Made by a program: the position numbers and the translations under genes
Assembly: GCA_025093985.1 (NCBI GenBank)
Contig: JACAAK010000003.1
Span: 1,116,001 to 1,180,000, forward strand
DNA length: 64,000 nucleotides
Direction: 5' to 3'
DNA from: Calvatia gigantea
Lineage: Eukaryota > Basidiomycota > Agaricomycetes > Agaricales > Lycoperdaceae
The notes under the pieces: model-generated
The model's database searches: none
Told to the model about the DNA's origin: nothing
The model's input: the letters and a program-made list of their open reading frames with translations, nothing else
Shown: in pieces, positions 1-11,248 of the stretch
Layout: each line of letters starts with the position of its first letter
Numbering within the stretch: position 1 is the stretch's first letter

Positions 1-20
1 TCAGCAACCTCAACACACAT

Positions 21-1984
21 TCACACCGCAGCACCACCACCACCACCCATCATCGACCCTCCACTCGAAATCGAACTAACACCCTTCAAAACATCCACAC
101 CCGCACCTTTAATCGCCTCCGTTGCTTTCAAAAATGGGAGCGTAAATGACAACTTGCGTGCTCCTGTTCCTCCTTTACCACCACCACCAGCACCAGCGAG
201 TGAGGGAGCCCGAGGGGATGTGGGTGTTATAGGAGATTTCGGTTGACCAGCAGAGGAGGAAGATGATGATAATACAGATGATGACGATACGGAATTGAAC
301 GAGGAACTAAGGAGTGTTGTTGGGGAATTTGGTGCTGTGTCTCCGCCGTTGGCGTTATTACTATTCGGGTTGAAGGTGGATTTGTGGGGGATGGGGAAGG
401 TGAGAGTTAAGGAGGTCGGTCTCGGTTTGGTGACTCTCGGTGTTGAGGTTCCAGATTGCGGTGGGGTAAGGTCCACGATGACGCCGCCTGCTGCAGATAC
501 GGACTCCTTCCTCGAAATTCCTGCGCTGCCTAATACCTCCTCTGAACTGGACGACCCAAGCCTGGCACCACTACTCCCACTACCACCACCATCCTTCGAT
601 GTCGTCGTCACCTTTGATTTCGCTCTCAACGCAGCAGCCGATACCGACGCGCTGGACGGGTGTAAACACGACGCAGAACCATTAGGACTAGGTGCAGGCG
701 ATACACCCGGTGACGTTCGCGGTGAGACTTTCGGCGATGAACCGGAAGAAGACGGTGTGCGTGAGCTACTAGGCGAACGCCTAGGAGAAGGAAGCGGGAA
801 TAACTCGTTTTCATCTTCTTCTGCTATAGGCGACGCTTTCCGCTTCGGAGGGACAATCCCTAGCACCGCCGCTGCCGTGGTAGTGGCAGAGTTATTATTG
901 GCCAACAAGTCTTGATCAAGTGGGTCCTCCTCTGACTGAAGAAGGAAAGAATCGGGTGTGGGTGCGGAGTGATCTCGATCGCGTGTTTTAATAGGCCCGG
1001 GCGGGGAGGAAGAGCTGCCTATAAACCCCCAATTATGGTGGTGGTAGTTACTGTTACTCGGGGATACCGATCGGATTGTTAAATCCTGCGATCTGCGACG
1101 TTTATCGACTTCATCGACTGTTATTGCGAATGTGGGCGGGGGCATCCGTTCGTCAAACGACCCTGGGACAAAAGCCGCTTTTGCGCCTACAACGTTAATA
1201 TCACTATTAATGCCGCTCATGAGTCCGTTGGAAGGAGACATGTTGGTGGAGGAGTCGAGACTGGCACTTCGCCGGCGTCTAGCGCCTTTAGTAAATTTCT
1301 CCTGCCAAGTTGACCCTTTCTCTAGAGACTCTTCTGTGATACGGATACAGTCCGGACAACAGGCGCGGAGGGGGACGGTTTGGTCGTCTGGACGACGATG
1401 GTAGATAGGGAGTGATGTGCGGCGGGTTGGAGAGATTGGGGAGGTAACTGTTGGATAGGAAGAGGGTGATGGGGATGAAGGTGCTCGGTGGACTAGACAG
1501 GGGGAGAGTGGGATCTTGGGTGATGTGGGTGTGGAACGACCGTGTGCGCCTGATGGGGATCGAGAGGGGCGGCGAACGAAGCTGCAGCAAATAGGGATTA
1601 TATGAGAGGTTGTACTTTGTGCTTCAGCCCCTTGAGAAGGCTTGGAACAAACGTTCGTACGTACCTTGGGATGGGTACTTTGATAACTACATGTGTTTCC
1701 TCAGGTGAAGAGGAGATAGGTGGAGCGACGGCGCCAGTGCTAATGTCGTCTGTGTTCTCAGAATCAGAGGCTGTTGTAGTTGCAGTCCGACGTTTCCATA
1801 GAGGTAATGAGTATGATTTCGTGACAACTCGCGGGTGTCTTCGAGATAGTCCAGAACTTTCGGGGATGAGTACACATTGGTTGTCAAACCGCACTACACG
1901 AAAATCGTTGTGGACTGCTGCTGAAGAACGGGGATTGAGACGCTCTATGAAGACAACTGAAGTCGACGTTGATGAGGTAGCCAT
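21..1984 (-). CDS. Ser/Pro-rich hypothetical protein with a CPDC core motif
   Basis: Two exons, 1984-1665 and 1581-21, join in frame to give 626 aa. The 83-nt intron has a GTACGT donor and a TGCTGCAG acceptor. The first exon gives a plausible ATG start and a basic N-terminus. The only well-ordered part lies just upstream of residue 225 and reads RACCPDCIRITEESLEKG, followed by a Trp-Gln-Glu-Lys segment and a run of four arginines. The Cys pair (CxxC) could bind metal or be structural. The remainder is low complexity: long Ser, Ser/Pro, Gly and Asn runs, with no signal peptide or membrane segment. The predicted picture is a disordered cytosolic or nuclear protein with one short conserved core. 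I do not recognise a named family. An ORF on the opposite strand across 295-915 is a compositional shadow. Confidence 0.75.
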
Positions 1985-2777
1985 GACGGGCTCTCTCTCT
2001 AGTGAGGAGATTTAGAGAGGAGGAAGTGAAGGGAAGAGGAAGAGAAGAGGGATGGAAGCGGAGAAGAGAAGGGAAGACCTAAAAGTAGCAGCAGCCCTTT
2101 CAGCAGGCTATCACCCACACTCAATATTGACCCTGGGTGTAATTGGGTATGCTTCACTACACCTGTCTGCTCTTTACATTAAACTTCTTTACTCTCTCGT
2201 ACGATCTGCACAAGTAATCAATACTCATTTTTGACACTGGCAGTCCACGTATTGCCTCCATTCATTGGTTTATTCTCATCTCCAGGGGCTGAAATTTTCA
2301 ACAGGCAGTGCTGCCAGAACATAACATCAGGTCAATGGGGCGCGTGTTCCGTTCCGGACGTAGCCACGATCTCCTGCCTCCCCCACCCCACCGCTAGCTG
2401 CGCACACCCACATCGCACGAGACGTGGTCCGAACACACTTAAGCACAGCCTACCTCCCACACTGGCACGGGTAAATAACACCGAATCCGGCTCCCTCCCA
2501 TCCTCCTCTTTTACGCAACCCATAATGCATAAGCCATCACCGTCTCTCTGACATGCAACTTGCAAGAGGTTGAGTGAGGTGGGGAGGTGGGGGGGGGGCG
2601 GTGGAAACCGTCCCGAAGAACCTCTTCAAGGCATCAACCGATGTCGTAAACAACGCCCCAACTCAGCAAATAAAATGGTAAATAACATAAACCTGACTTA
2701 CCTATTTTGTAGAGTTCTGGGGAAGGCGACTCCATGTGGTTTGATCAACTGATTGGCAACCTGTCAAAACTCTTCAA

Positions 2778-3435
2778 CGGTGTTCTCTACGGAAACTATT
2801 GACCCCTTGTCGCGGAATTGGCGACGGGCTCTGTCGCTTTTTTCGCTACGATACGAGTGGTGGAAGGAGCACTCAATATACCACAAACTAGAAATGTCTT
2901 TCTTTTTCATTTAATTCGGCAATGGCGATTGGTTACGGAGTTGTGTGCGGGGGTATAGTGTCGTTCTTGTCGGGTTTCGCGTCCAATCATTGATACCATA
3001 TCCTAGGAATGTTTTTTTAATCAATCGACGATTCGTTGTGGGGTTACGCCCTGTCAGATTATTCATGGTGTTCTCCGCAGAAACCATTGGATCATGTCAT
3101 GGAATTGGTGGTGACGAACGTCTCTTTTTGCTACGATATCAGCGGTGGAAGGGCCGAACCAATGATCTCCATACTCCAGGAATGTTTTCTTTCAATCAAT
3201 CAGTTGGGGTTGGTGGTTGGTTGCGAGGTTACACCCTGTTACAGTATATTTTTCACAGTGTTCTCTGCAGAAACCATCGAGTCATGTCATGGAATTGGTG
3301 GTGACACACCCCGTCGCTTTTTCGCTACGATATGAGCGGTGGAAGGAGCGCTCAACGTACCATAAACCAGGAATGTTTCTTTTTTTTAATTAACCAGAAA
3401 GTGACGATCGGTTGTGGGATTGCACGCGGGGTAGA
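2778..3435. repeat. Diverged tandem repeat, units of about 180-190 bp
   Basis: Three copies begin with a GTGTTCTC(T/C)(A/G)C(G/A)GAAAC block near 2780, 3069 and 3258. Each is followed by a CATG(G)AATTGG segment, then TTTTTGCTACGATA, then GGTGGAAGG, then an AATGTTT...AATCA block. The first unit is followed by an extra partial copy of its tail (about 3004-3057), which gives unequal spacing of 289 and 189 bp. Overlapping open frames here are by-products of the repeat and are not taken as genes. Confidence 0.8.
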
Positions 3436-3654
3436 CAGTACGATACGCTCAGGCTGTCGTCCTTTCAAGGAACAATTAGCCCCCACAATCATGTCATGTG
3501 TTATGGGAATGTGATGGGCCTAACTCCCCGCCAGTTGCGATAAGTACGGCACCGTAATGTCAGGCCGCGACGGGATTGTTTTTGATGCGGGGGAAACTTT
3601 GTATACGTGAGCCCTGAACGAGTAGTTCTGCTGGTTGATGATCGATGATCAGTG

Positions 3655-3905
3655 GTCCGAGGAACACTCAACAGTTTGAAAGAGTTATGTTTTTCTTTTG
3701 GGGTTGGTTAGTCAGAAAGTGATATATGATGATGTCGTGGCGCGGAGGTACGATATGGGTACGATGCGTGCCATTCGCGTCCAGTCTCCTCAAACCCCCT
3801 CTGGTAGAATAGGAAACCATGGTCCGAGGAACACTCAACAGTTTGAAAGATTTATGTGTTTCGTTTTGGTCAATCAGAAAGTGATGGGTGATGGTGGTGT
3901 CCAGT
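3655..3905. repeat. Two partial copies of a related repeat tail
   Basis: The segments starting near 3655 and 3823 share GTCCGAGGAACACTCAACAG followed by TTTGAAAGA(G/T)TTATGT and a TCAGAAAGTGAT block. The order of motifs resembles the second half of the 2778-3435 repeat unit (GGAGCGCTCAACGTACCATAA...AATCAGAAAGTGA). They look like truncated relatives of the same repeat. Confidence 0.7.
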
Positions 3906-5086
3906 TTTCCTAAACCCTGTGGTAGTCCCTTTTCGACATCGTGCTCCGTGTCATCGGGTCTGATTGAACCCAACTCGTCCAAGAACACGACCCATTGACT
4001 ATTTGCTGATTGTGAGATAGCTCCCACACGGGAGGGGCGAAATCATCGTCAGCGTCAACAGCCCGAATATTTCGGGCTTGGTGCTAATAGTGGCGAACAA
4101 CATGTCAATCGCCCCATTGACAAGGCTTCCTGGGGCAAAGAAATTGGGCGAAAGGCCTTATTTAGGGGGGGCTTCAGCTTCAGATCGAAAGGAGACCACC
4201 AGGGGTGAATAGGACAAAATGAATGTGGGATATCTGTATCGATGCCCCTTATGGTGGCCCTCTCCTCCCTCCCCCCCTGTTGCTGTCAGAATTTTTTTGC
4301 TATGAAACCTAGAAGGAGAGAACCTAGCTGCGAATATTAAATTGCTTCTGGTTAGGTGCGTGGCCCCGTCAGGATTTTGGTTCATGAGCGGTGATACGCA
4401 GTAAATGAAAAGCAAGGGGCGGGTTGCGAGAAGGCGAGGTCCGAACTTCGGGACTTCTAAAACCCTTATCACACGCTTCAATGGCCTGATTGGCTGCAGG
4501 TGTATACCCTAGGCTAAACAACCTTTCGGTGAGGAAGCTTGCTACCGCATGGAAAAGCCGCTATTTGGACACGCGAATACCCGGGAGCCGCGAGTCAAAG
4601 AATGAGAAGAAAACCGCGAGCCCGGAAGCAAACGACCTCAGTACTACGAGGAAGTACGAGGACCTAAAGGGAATAAGGAGTTTGTATACACGTTGAAGAC
4701 GCGAACACCAAGTCAAAATTGCCTCAAGTTGGGTCAAGTATCATCCATGCAACTAGCTGATAGTTACCCTTACACTTTGTTTCTTCGATGAGTGCTCGTG
4801 ATTTTTTTAAGTTCCCCCACATGTCGTCATCACATCATTCCCATTGATCCCATCACAACTTACAGTCAGAACATCCGGCATCCTCCACGCCAAATCCCGG
4901 AACCGCGCCTTGGCATTGATAACGTACCGGTAACTATCATCCGATATAGCCGCCGGTCATCTTCTATTCCCGTGTGCGTCCATAGTGCGCACACGAGTCC
5001 CGGTTCACACTTAAGCGCTTCTTTATTCCAACGCAACACTTTCTTGTGTTCTACCTCAACGTTATTTTTCTTCTTAAACTGCAACA

Positions 5087-6410
5087 ATGTCGAATCGACT
5101 TTCGCAAGTATCCGGACACCTTTCAAACAATCACCCTAGGGGTTTGTTAGCCGGCGAAGTTGCAATTGTTACCGGTGTGTGATCTCTCGAATTTCATCCT
5201 CCTGTTGGATAGGAGGGGAGGCTTATGGATCTGTCGTACTTGCGTAGGTGCCGGTCAGGTATGTGCGCCTCGGGTCTGATTGACGGGGATGCTAATTAAG
5301 AGGGAAATTGTGTAGGGTATTGGCAAGAGTTGTGCTGTGCTTTTCGCTAAGGAGGGCGCAAAGGTTGTTGCTAGCGAGTATGTAAAGCTGTCTTGTCGCT
5401 TCTCCTGATTCGGAGAAGCTGATTTTTGGTTTACTCAGCATCGACGCTGGGCGCTTAGTTGATGTCACAAAAGAGATTGAGGCATTTGGTGGAGATGTCT
5501 TGGCTGTCGCTGGTGATGTCGGCGCTGATGACTTCCCAAAGAAGATTGTCGATGCTACCGTCCAGTGCGTACTCCTACCTCATACCATATTCTAAATTAC
5601 TAAGTTGTTACTGGGAAACGTAGGAAGTATGGAAAGATTAACCATATTGTGAACAACGGTGAGGAATAGTTGAAGCCTCGGAGATCTGGCAATGTACCGA
5701 AACAAGAACTTATATAGCCGGCTTTACCTTCGACAAGATGCTTCATACCACACCCGATGATGCATTTGACATCATCCAAAAAATCCATGTCCGCGCTCCT
5801 TTCAGGCTCGTCCGCCAAGCCGCGCCTTACTTCCGCGTCAAGGTAAATACCTCCCTACCTCTGGCTTTATCTCCACTGGCACTCAACCCAGACAACCCAT
5901 AGGGCGACAAACGTGAAAACCGCTCCATCGTCAACGTCTCCTCCACCTCCGGCCTGCACGGCAACGTCGGCCAAGCCAACTACGCCGCCGCCAAAGCAGC
6001 CGTCATCGGTCTCACCAAAACCATCGCAAAAGAATGGGGACCCTTCGGTGTCCGTGCCAACACCGTCGCATTCGGCCTCATCCACACACGATTGACCGCA
6101 GCCAAAGAGGCAGGTGCGACGATTGAAATTGATGGTAAGAAGGTTGCACTTGGTATTCCTGGCGCGCAGAGGCCTGTAGGACAGGAGGTCTCTGAGAAGA
6201 ACCCAGAGGCATTTCCGCATATTCCGTTGAGGAGGGGTGCAGCGACGGATGAGGCTGCTTCGGCTGTGCTTTTGTGAGTAGTTATGCTTTCTTTCGCTGG
6301 TTTGGTTGTGGTGGCTGAGTTTGTTGGGGTTTGGGTGTAGCCTTGTTTCTCCGCTTGCGTCGTATGTTTCTGGGCACACTCTTGAAGTCACTGGAGGCGC
6401 CGGTATCTAG
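5087..6410 (+). CDS. Short-chain dehydrogenase/reductase (FabG-like), 295 aa
   Basis: Eight exons (5087-5174, 5248-5258, 5316-5377, 5439-5564, 5624-5658, 5718-5842, 5903-6273, 6341-6410) close exactly in frame to 295 aa. Exon 2 is only 11 nt. The Rossmann cofactor motif TGAGQGIG lies near residues 29-36, and the structural NNAG motif spans the exon 5/6 junction near residue 107. The catalytic Ser near 162 is followed by YAAAK (Tyr176, Lys180). The C-terminal GHTLEVTGGAGI is typical of NAD(P)H-dependent classical SDRs related to 3-oxoacyl-[ACP] reductase. Family knowledge supports oxidoreduction of a carbonyl or hydroxyl substrate; the substrate cannot be read from the sequence. There is no targeting peptide, so it is probably cytosolic or mitochondrial. 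An insertion of about 20 residues after the catalytic segment (near 205-225) matches the long variants seen in fungi. All key residues are present. Confidence 0.93.
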
Positions 6411-9400
6411 ATTCCTGACGAAGCCGAAGTGGAGGCGGGTGTACCTTATCTGTCGACAAATGGTGTGTCATTGTATCAAGTATCGTGAGTCGTGTTGTAG
6501 CTGCAGCAGTACAAAATCAAGCCGTCGTTGGGAAGGCACAGAAAATATCCGAGCTTATTGAGACGTAGGCCAGACTCCTTCAGGTGTCGGTAAGTACTAT
6601 AAATAATATATATGACGGACAAGTTTTTTCTCTTCGGTGGAGCAAGGAGAGCAAGGAATGCCTGTGGCTAACCGAGGTCGTCCTTACATTCCGCTGGTGT
6701 GCGCTGGTGCGTTTTTCCGACCAAGTTATAATCTCTGACTCTCAGCATGGTTCTGACATAACCCGCTTTCATCGAATCGGCGGCGCTGTGCTCCCAGTTA
6801 TCACACAAATCTGCAACTTCTTACTTAGTTTTGTTTCTCCGTTGAAAGTGAAAGAGTGACGACTAACTCAACCACCCACCGAAGAAAGGCTACTACGGTA
6901 TTTGAGCGTATAAAAGAAAGGGACACAAAGTCTGATCAAGAGTTTTTCCGCGTTGGGTAAAGTGGCAGCTGTGAAATTCCGCCTCGTTCAGAGTCCCCCG
7001 CCGTCTTTGTCTGCTCATTATGCACATTCTCGAGCTCCGAAATACGTTTGGTATCTCAATGCGAGATCTTCAAGGAGTGTGGTGCGTGTATACAGAAGGT
7101 ATATGCAACGAGGATAAACTGCGCGTCTGTAGACTGTTGATACCACCAATCTAGGACCATGGACGGGTTAGGCGGGCTCCACGCGGACTTTGAACTGCAG
7201 TTCCAACAGAATGGTAGCTGCGACAGCCTCGGGCTCGCAAAGCTAGCGTCACAGGATTTAACTTTGAACCAATGACCACTTCGGTCAGGGATGAAAGGTG
7301 CCTCTCGAGTCTCGACCCGCTTGAACCCGGGGATGAGCGTCGGCGGACCGCTGCTCCATCTCCTACCCGCTTTCGGCAAGAATTTACACAGCTCCTTAAA
7401 CAGCTTAGTTGCCATATTAACTTTTGTCCTTTTATACCAAAGTTCCTCAAAACATGCGCCGATGACCTTGATAATCTCGGCCACCAATATGTCAATATGG
7501 GCGAATAAACGGCCGAGTCTTGCGACACTGTTTCTGCCCTACTTATCCTCGCAATTTCTCCTGGTGTCTTAAAACGCACTAAGTGAGAACAGGCCTTCCG
7601 AAAGGATCGTAAGCAACGATTGAGCCTCGAATCATTAGCAAACCATTTGATGTTCCAGAAGGATGCTAGCTTCCCCATCAAACCGACCATCATTTTTCCT
7701 CGGAACTTGTATCTTGTTGGTCAAAAACTACAATAAGAGATAATTTTTGCTATCTGTTGCAGCTCTCAAGGTCACCCAAGGCCCCCGTGAGTACGGGCAA
7801 GCGAACAGAAGTGCCAGCTGACACGGGGGACCGGGATCGGGCAGACGGCACGGTTAAAATTTAGACTACACCTATATTTTTGTTTTTAGGTCACTGTGCG
7901 TGTTATACCGGCTATTGAATCGAAACATAAAATACTTTTGGCGGGCGCAATATATATGACGTTATTTGGCGTGGGCGTCCGATCGGCCTAATCAGATTGT
8001 GGTTTTCTGTCAGACATCAACTCCTCGTCCGGCAGAATCATTGACCCTAGTAAGCCATCTCTTTGGTACAAAATTCATAATACGAACCTATCATTTGCGG
8101 CTGAGGACCAGCCCTAATACCTATCAGGTCAGGCGTGATCAGCTGCGGCCTGCAAGCCTGCCCGAGCGCCCGATTCCGATGTGGGAATACCGTGTATATA
8201 ATTGCAGGACCGTGTATGGATCAACAGAAAGTCGAAGGAAACCGTTGGGAACGACAAGTCAGGGAAACTTTTGGAAAACATGCTTTGAACAAAGTAATTT
8301 GCCCAAATGGGGGATCGGAGGCAGGCTTCTCTCAAATATTCGTGTTTTTGCCCGGAACATCAGTGAAGACCACTGGATGCACGTGAGCAGCCCGGCAACC
8401 AGCCATTCCGTTCTCTCTTGACCTTCCCGCTTCCATTTCACTTCCTTCAGAAACACCAGGACCTCTTCACTCCATTTTCTTCCCAGAGCTCGAGCTGATC
8501 GCTCAGCCTGGACCACGGAACCGTGTACCTACAGGGCCGGACAAACTCAAGGTCTAACCCTCGAGGTCCCCCCTGTCAAAGAAAATACCACCGCTGCCTC
8601 GTGTGTTATTGTGTCAAAACGCCTGAGAAAGTGGCCGGATTGCCATTTGGGTTTTGTCGCTCACAATTCTCGTCCCCCCTCGGTCCTAATGGCAGGGATC
8701 CTCCTTCTTTCCAGATGCAATGATGTTCTTCTACGTGGTTCTGGTGCCAACTTCAGTCTACCCCCCGATGTGATGATAGGAATTGGATGGCAATGAGGTG
8801 ATGTGATTGACATGAGAGACTCCCGGACGTGCTAGCTGCACGGAGCAAAGTCAATGAAGAAAGCAATGTCTAGGGTGCTATGATTACATGCACCACTAGT
8901 ACCCTTTGGTGAGGGTTGAAGGCCAATTATAGGACACCTGGGATTGGGTTGGAGCACAATGCGGTACATATCAGTGACATTGTGCGGGTGTTATAAGAAT
9001 GGCATTAAGCTCAACAGTGGAATAATTTTGCAAGTGGACATTCACAGGACAGACACATGTGAATGGTGTGTCACACTCAACTTGGGCTTTCCATGTCTAG
9101 TCTTTGGGTCCGCATTTGGTTTCGGACTTGGTTTTGGCTTGGATTCTAAAAGCATCGTTGGATCGTTGTTCTCCACTCCTTATCTCTTCTCTTTTTTCCT
9201 GCTCCTCGGATCTTCCTCCTGATAGTGTGGGGGGTACCATATGCGCCTTCACGCTTAAAATGGCACACTGGAAAGTTGTCACTGATGGCTCAAAACGTAG
9301 ACTATTTGTGTGCGGGTTCTTTCTCGAAACGCCGACACAAAAAAGGGAAAGGGGAAGGAAAGCTGGCAACGGCTCCATGGGTGTGATGATTGTGATGGAG

Positions 9401-10707
9401 CGAATGGGCGCCCCAGGTTTTACTCCGAATCGCGCGAAACTCGACAGGAACTAGAACAACTGCCGACGTATGCCTTTCATTGAACGACGTTCTGTCAAGT
9501 CAACAGATAACACTTCCCTGTCATTGTGTCCCAGGCCAAGCCACGGAATATGTACTTTCTGCTTGGTACTTGCAACCTTCGCCTCATTATTGTGACGTGA
9601 GACAGTGGGGCGCTTTAGGAAGATGCTAGCCGTGGGAGGGAGAGTCTCAGATGTGTTGTCCAACAAAGCATCGCAATTACTGGATTGCTACTGGTAATGG
9701 CTGACTTTGCTGGCTCGTCACACACACATTAGTACGATCAGAAGGTGTGTCCTGCGCGCGTTCCTCGACATATACGTCTGTTGTTTCTGATTGTGACCAT
9801 CAAAACCCTTTTCGGGTTTGACAGCGAAGAAATCGCCTAGGACTTTGCAGTTGTATTCCTGACAGACTTTTTTTTATTGCCTCCGACGTTCAGGATATTA
9901 TTGGGTATTCGCCGTTTGCTCCAAATGTCTATGGGGTCTGCCCTGTTCCTGCAACAAGGCATGACGAGAAGGAAGAGAAGGGGGCTCGGAAAGGATGGTG
10001 TACATAACGGTAACGCAAACACCGATTCTATGGCTCGGACCTGGTTCTGCTGGCGTAAGGCGGGTATTCCTTTGCCTCGCTGCGGTGTTTTGATTGAGTA
10101 ACGGACGGGCCTCACAGGCCATAGGCGCCGACCGGGAATTTCTCCACTTAGCGAGTCATGACGTTTGCGAGAAGTCTAACTCCTCCGAATGAGAACGCCG
10201 GTTGCCATGAGTATTGGGTATGAACCCACCTTTATCGTGGACGTGGTACTGGAGTTTTTTGGGGTACAGTCATGGTGGATGGTGAACCATCGCGGACTTC
10301 AAAGTCTAACATTGACCCCCTCGTTGTCTCCTGAATTATCAATTGACTCGGTGTTTCCGAGAAAACGTAGGTCCTAACAGAAGCTCATTTAGCCTTTCTA
10401 GTCCAGATGTAGCCAAAATAGTGGGCAGAATCTGACTTACGGGGTAGATGAAAGGGATGAAGCGGCGTCTCGTAATGCTCACTTCATCGATATCGATAAC
10501 AACTCAATCCGTGAGTCTACAAGCCTTAGATCGCTAGGTTCGACAGTAGACTTGTCTCACTGGCCGATAGATCTGTCGGATCAAGATCCGCAATTCCCAA
10601 CTTCTATAAATGGCTGCTTCTAGTTCGTCACTTTCTGCGCACATTTCCTCAGCTTTCAGTTCCTTATCCTCCTCTGTTGTACTTGTCATCGTCATTAAAC
10701 CGTTGGA
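6411..10707. other. Long region without a supportable gene
   Basis: About 4.3 kb between the dehydrogenase and the first FKBP12 gene. Several open frames of 60-180 codons exist, but most lack family motifs and consistent splice sites. The only stretch that reads as if it once coded is the minus-strand segment at 7345-7530, listed separately. No repeats or RNA genes were recognised. Confidence 0.5.
7345..7530 (-). other. Possible relict coding segment, unknown family
   Basis: On the minus strand a continuous frame reads IDILVAEIIKVIGACFEELW, followed by a Lys-rich helix ending KELCKFLPKA. This is a plausible amphipathic helical pair with coding-like composition. It loosely recalls helical N-terminal domains of fungal STAND/NLR proteins, but that is only an impression. 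No start codon, clear exon boundary or downstream domain could be fixed, so it may be a gene remnant or chance. Confidence 0.25.
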
Positions 10708-11248
10708 ATGGGTGTCGAAATTGTACGACTGCAACCAGGCGATGGGAAGACATTTCCTCGACAAGGAGGTTGGTTTGGTGCTGCTTTTAATTTTTCTCTT
10801 TTGCTGACCCCCGAATGCTGTAGACAAGGTAAAGATCAATTATACTGGCACCCTCCTCGATGGCAAAAAGTTCGATGCAAGCAACGATCAGTGAATACAT
10901 CCTTGTCGCCTCTGTGTCCACCTCTCATTTTGTTGGTCAGCGGTGACAAACCATTTGTGACCCAAATTGGTGTTGGCAAGGTCATACGAGGATGGGACGA
11001 AGGCACTATATTTCTTATCTCGTTTACCCACAACTCCTCTGACCCCCCGCAGGCGTAGTTAGACTGTCAAAGGGCGAGAGGGCGCTGCTAATTGTCACGC
11101 CCGACTATGTGCGGTGATCCCTTCACGGCCCCTAATACCCTGTCTTACGATTCTCTATTAACAGGCTTACGGCGCTCGAGGCTTTCCGCCCTTTATTCCG
11201 CCAAACGCCACTCTCAAATTCGAGGTGGAGCTTCTTGACATAGTATAA
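10708..11248 (+). CDS. FPR1: FKBP12-type peptidyl-prolyl isomerase, copy 1 (109 aa)
   Basis: Five exons (10708-10768, 10824-10890, 10941-11002, 11053-11108, 11165-11248) join to 109 aa, the usual FKBP12 length. Recognisable blocks are VKINYTGTLLDGKKFDAS, FVTQIGVGKVIRGWDEG, ITPDY-like IVTPDYAYG and FIPPNATLKFEVELLDI. Tyr, Phe-Asp, Val-Ile, Trp and the final Tyr/Phe of the FK506/rapamycin pocket are all kept. Known family role: cytosolic cis-trans proline isomerisation and the receptor for FK506 and rapamycin. Intron 3 starts with GC (AAG|GCACTA) rather than GT, needed to give GWDEG|VVRL. Compared with the paralogue at 13934 the sequence is more diverged (VVRLSKGERA in place of VPQLSLGEKA), so this may be the faster-evolving duplicate. 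Confidence 0.88.

Larger units (their letters stand above)
1985..5086. other. Intergenic region without a recognised gene
   Basis: About 3.1 kb between two divergently placed genes. It holds the diverged tandem repeat at 2778-3435 and two related fragments at 3655-3905, described separately. Short open frames are present (for example 4490-4696 plus), but none has a splice pattern, composition or motif that supports a gene. A G-rich run lies at 2581-2600. Confidence 0.6.

Noticed and set aside
295..915. 206-codon plus-strand open frame opposite the Ser-rich gene
   Set aside because: It mirrors the Ser/Pro-rich coding strand and has no splice or family support; the minus-strand gene closes perfectly.
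2945..3335. Overlapping 119- and 99-codon frames
   Set aside because: Their internal periodicity comes from the DNA tandem repeat; both frames show it, so neither indicates a protein.
7151..7693. 180-codon minus-strand frame
   Set aside because: Composition is not coding-like, and the more plausible helical peptide lies in another frame of the same stretch.
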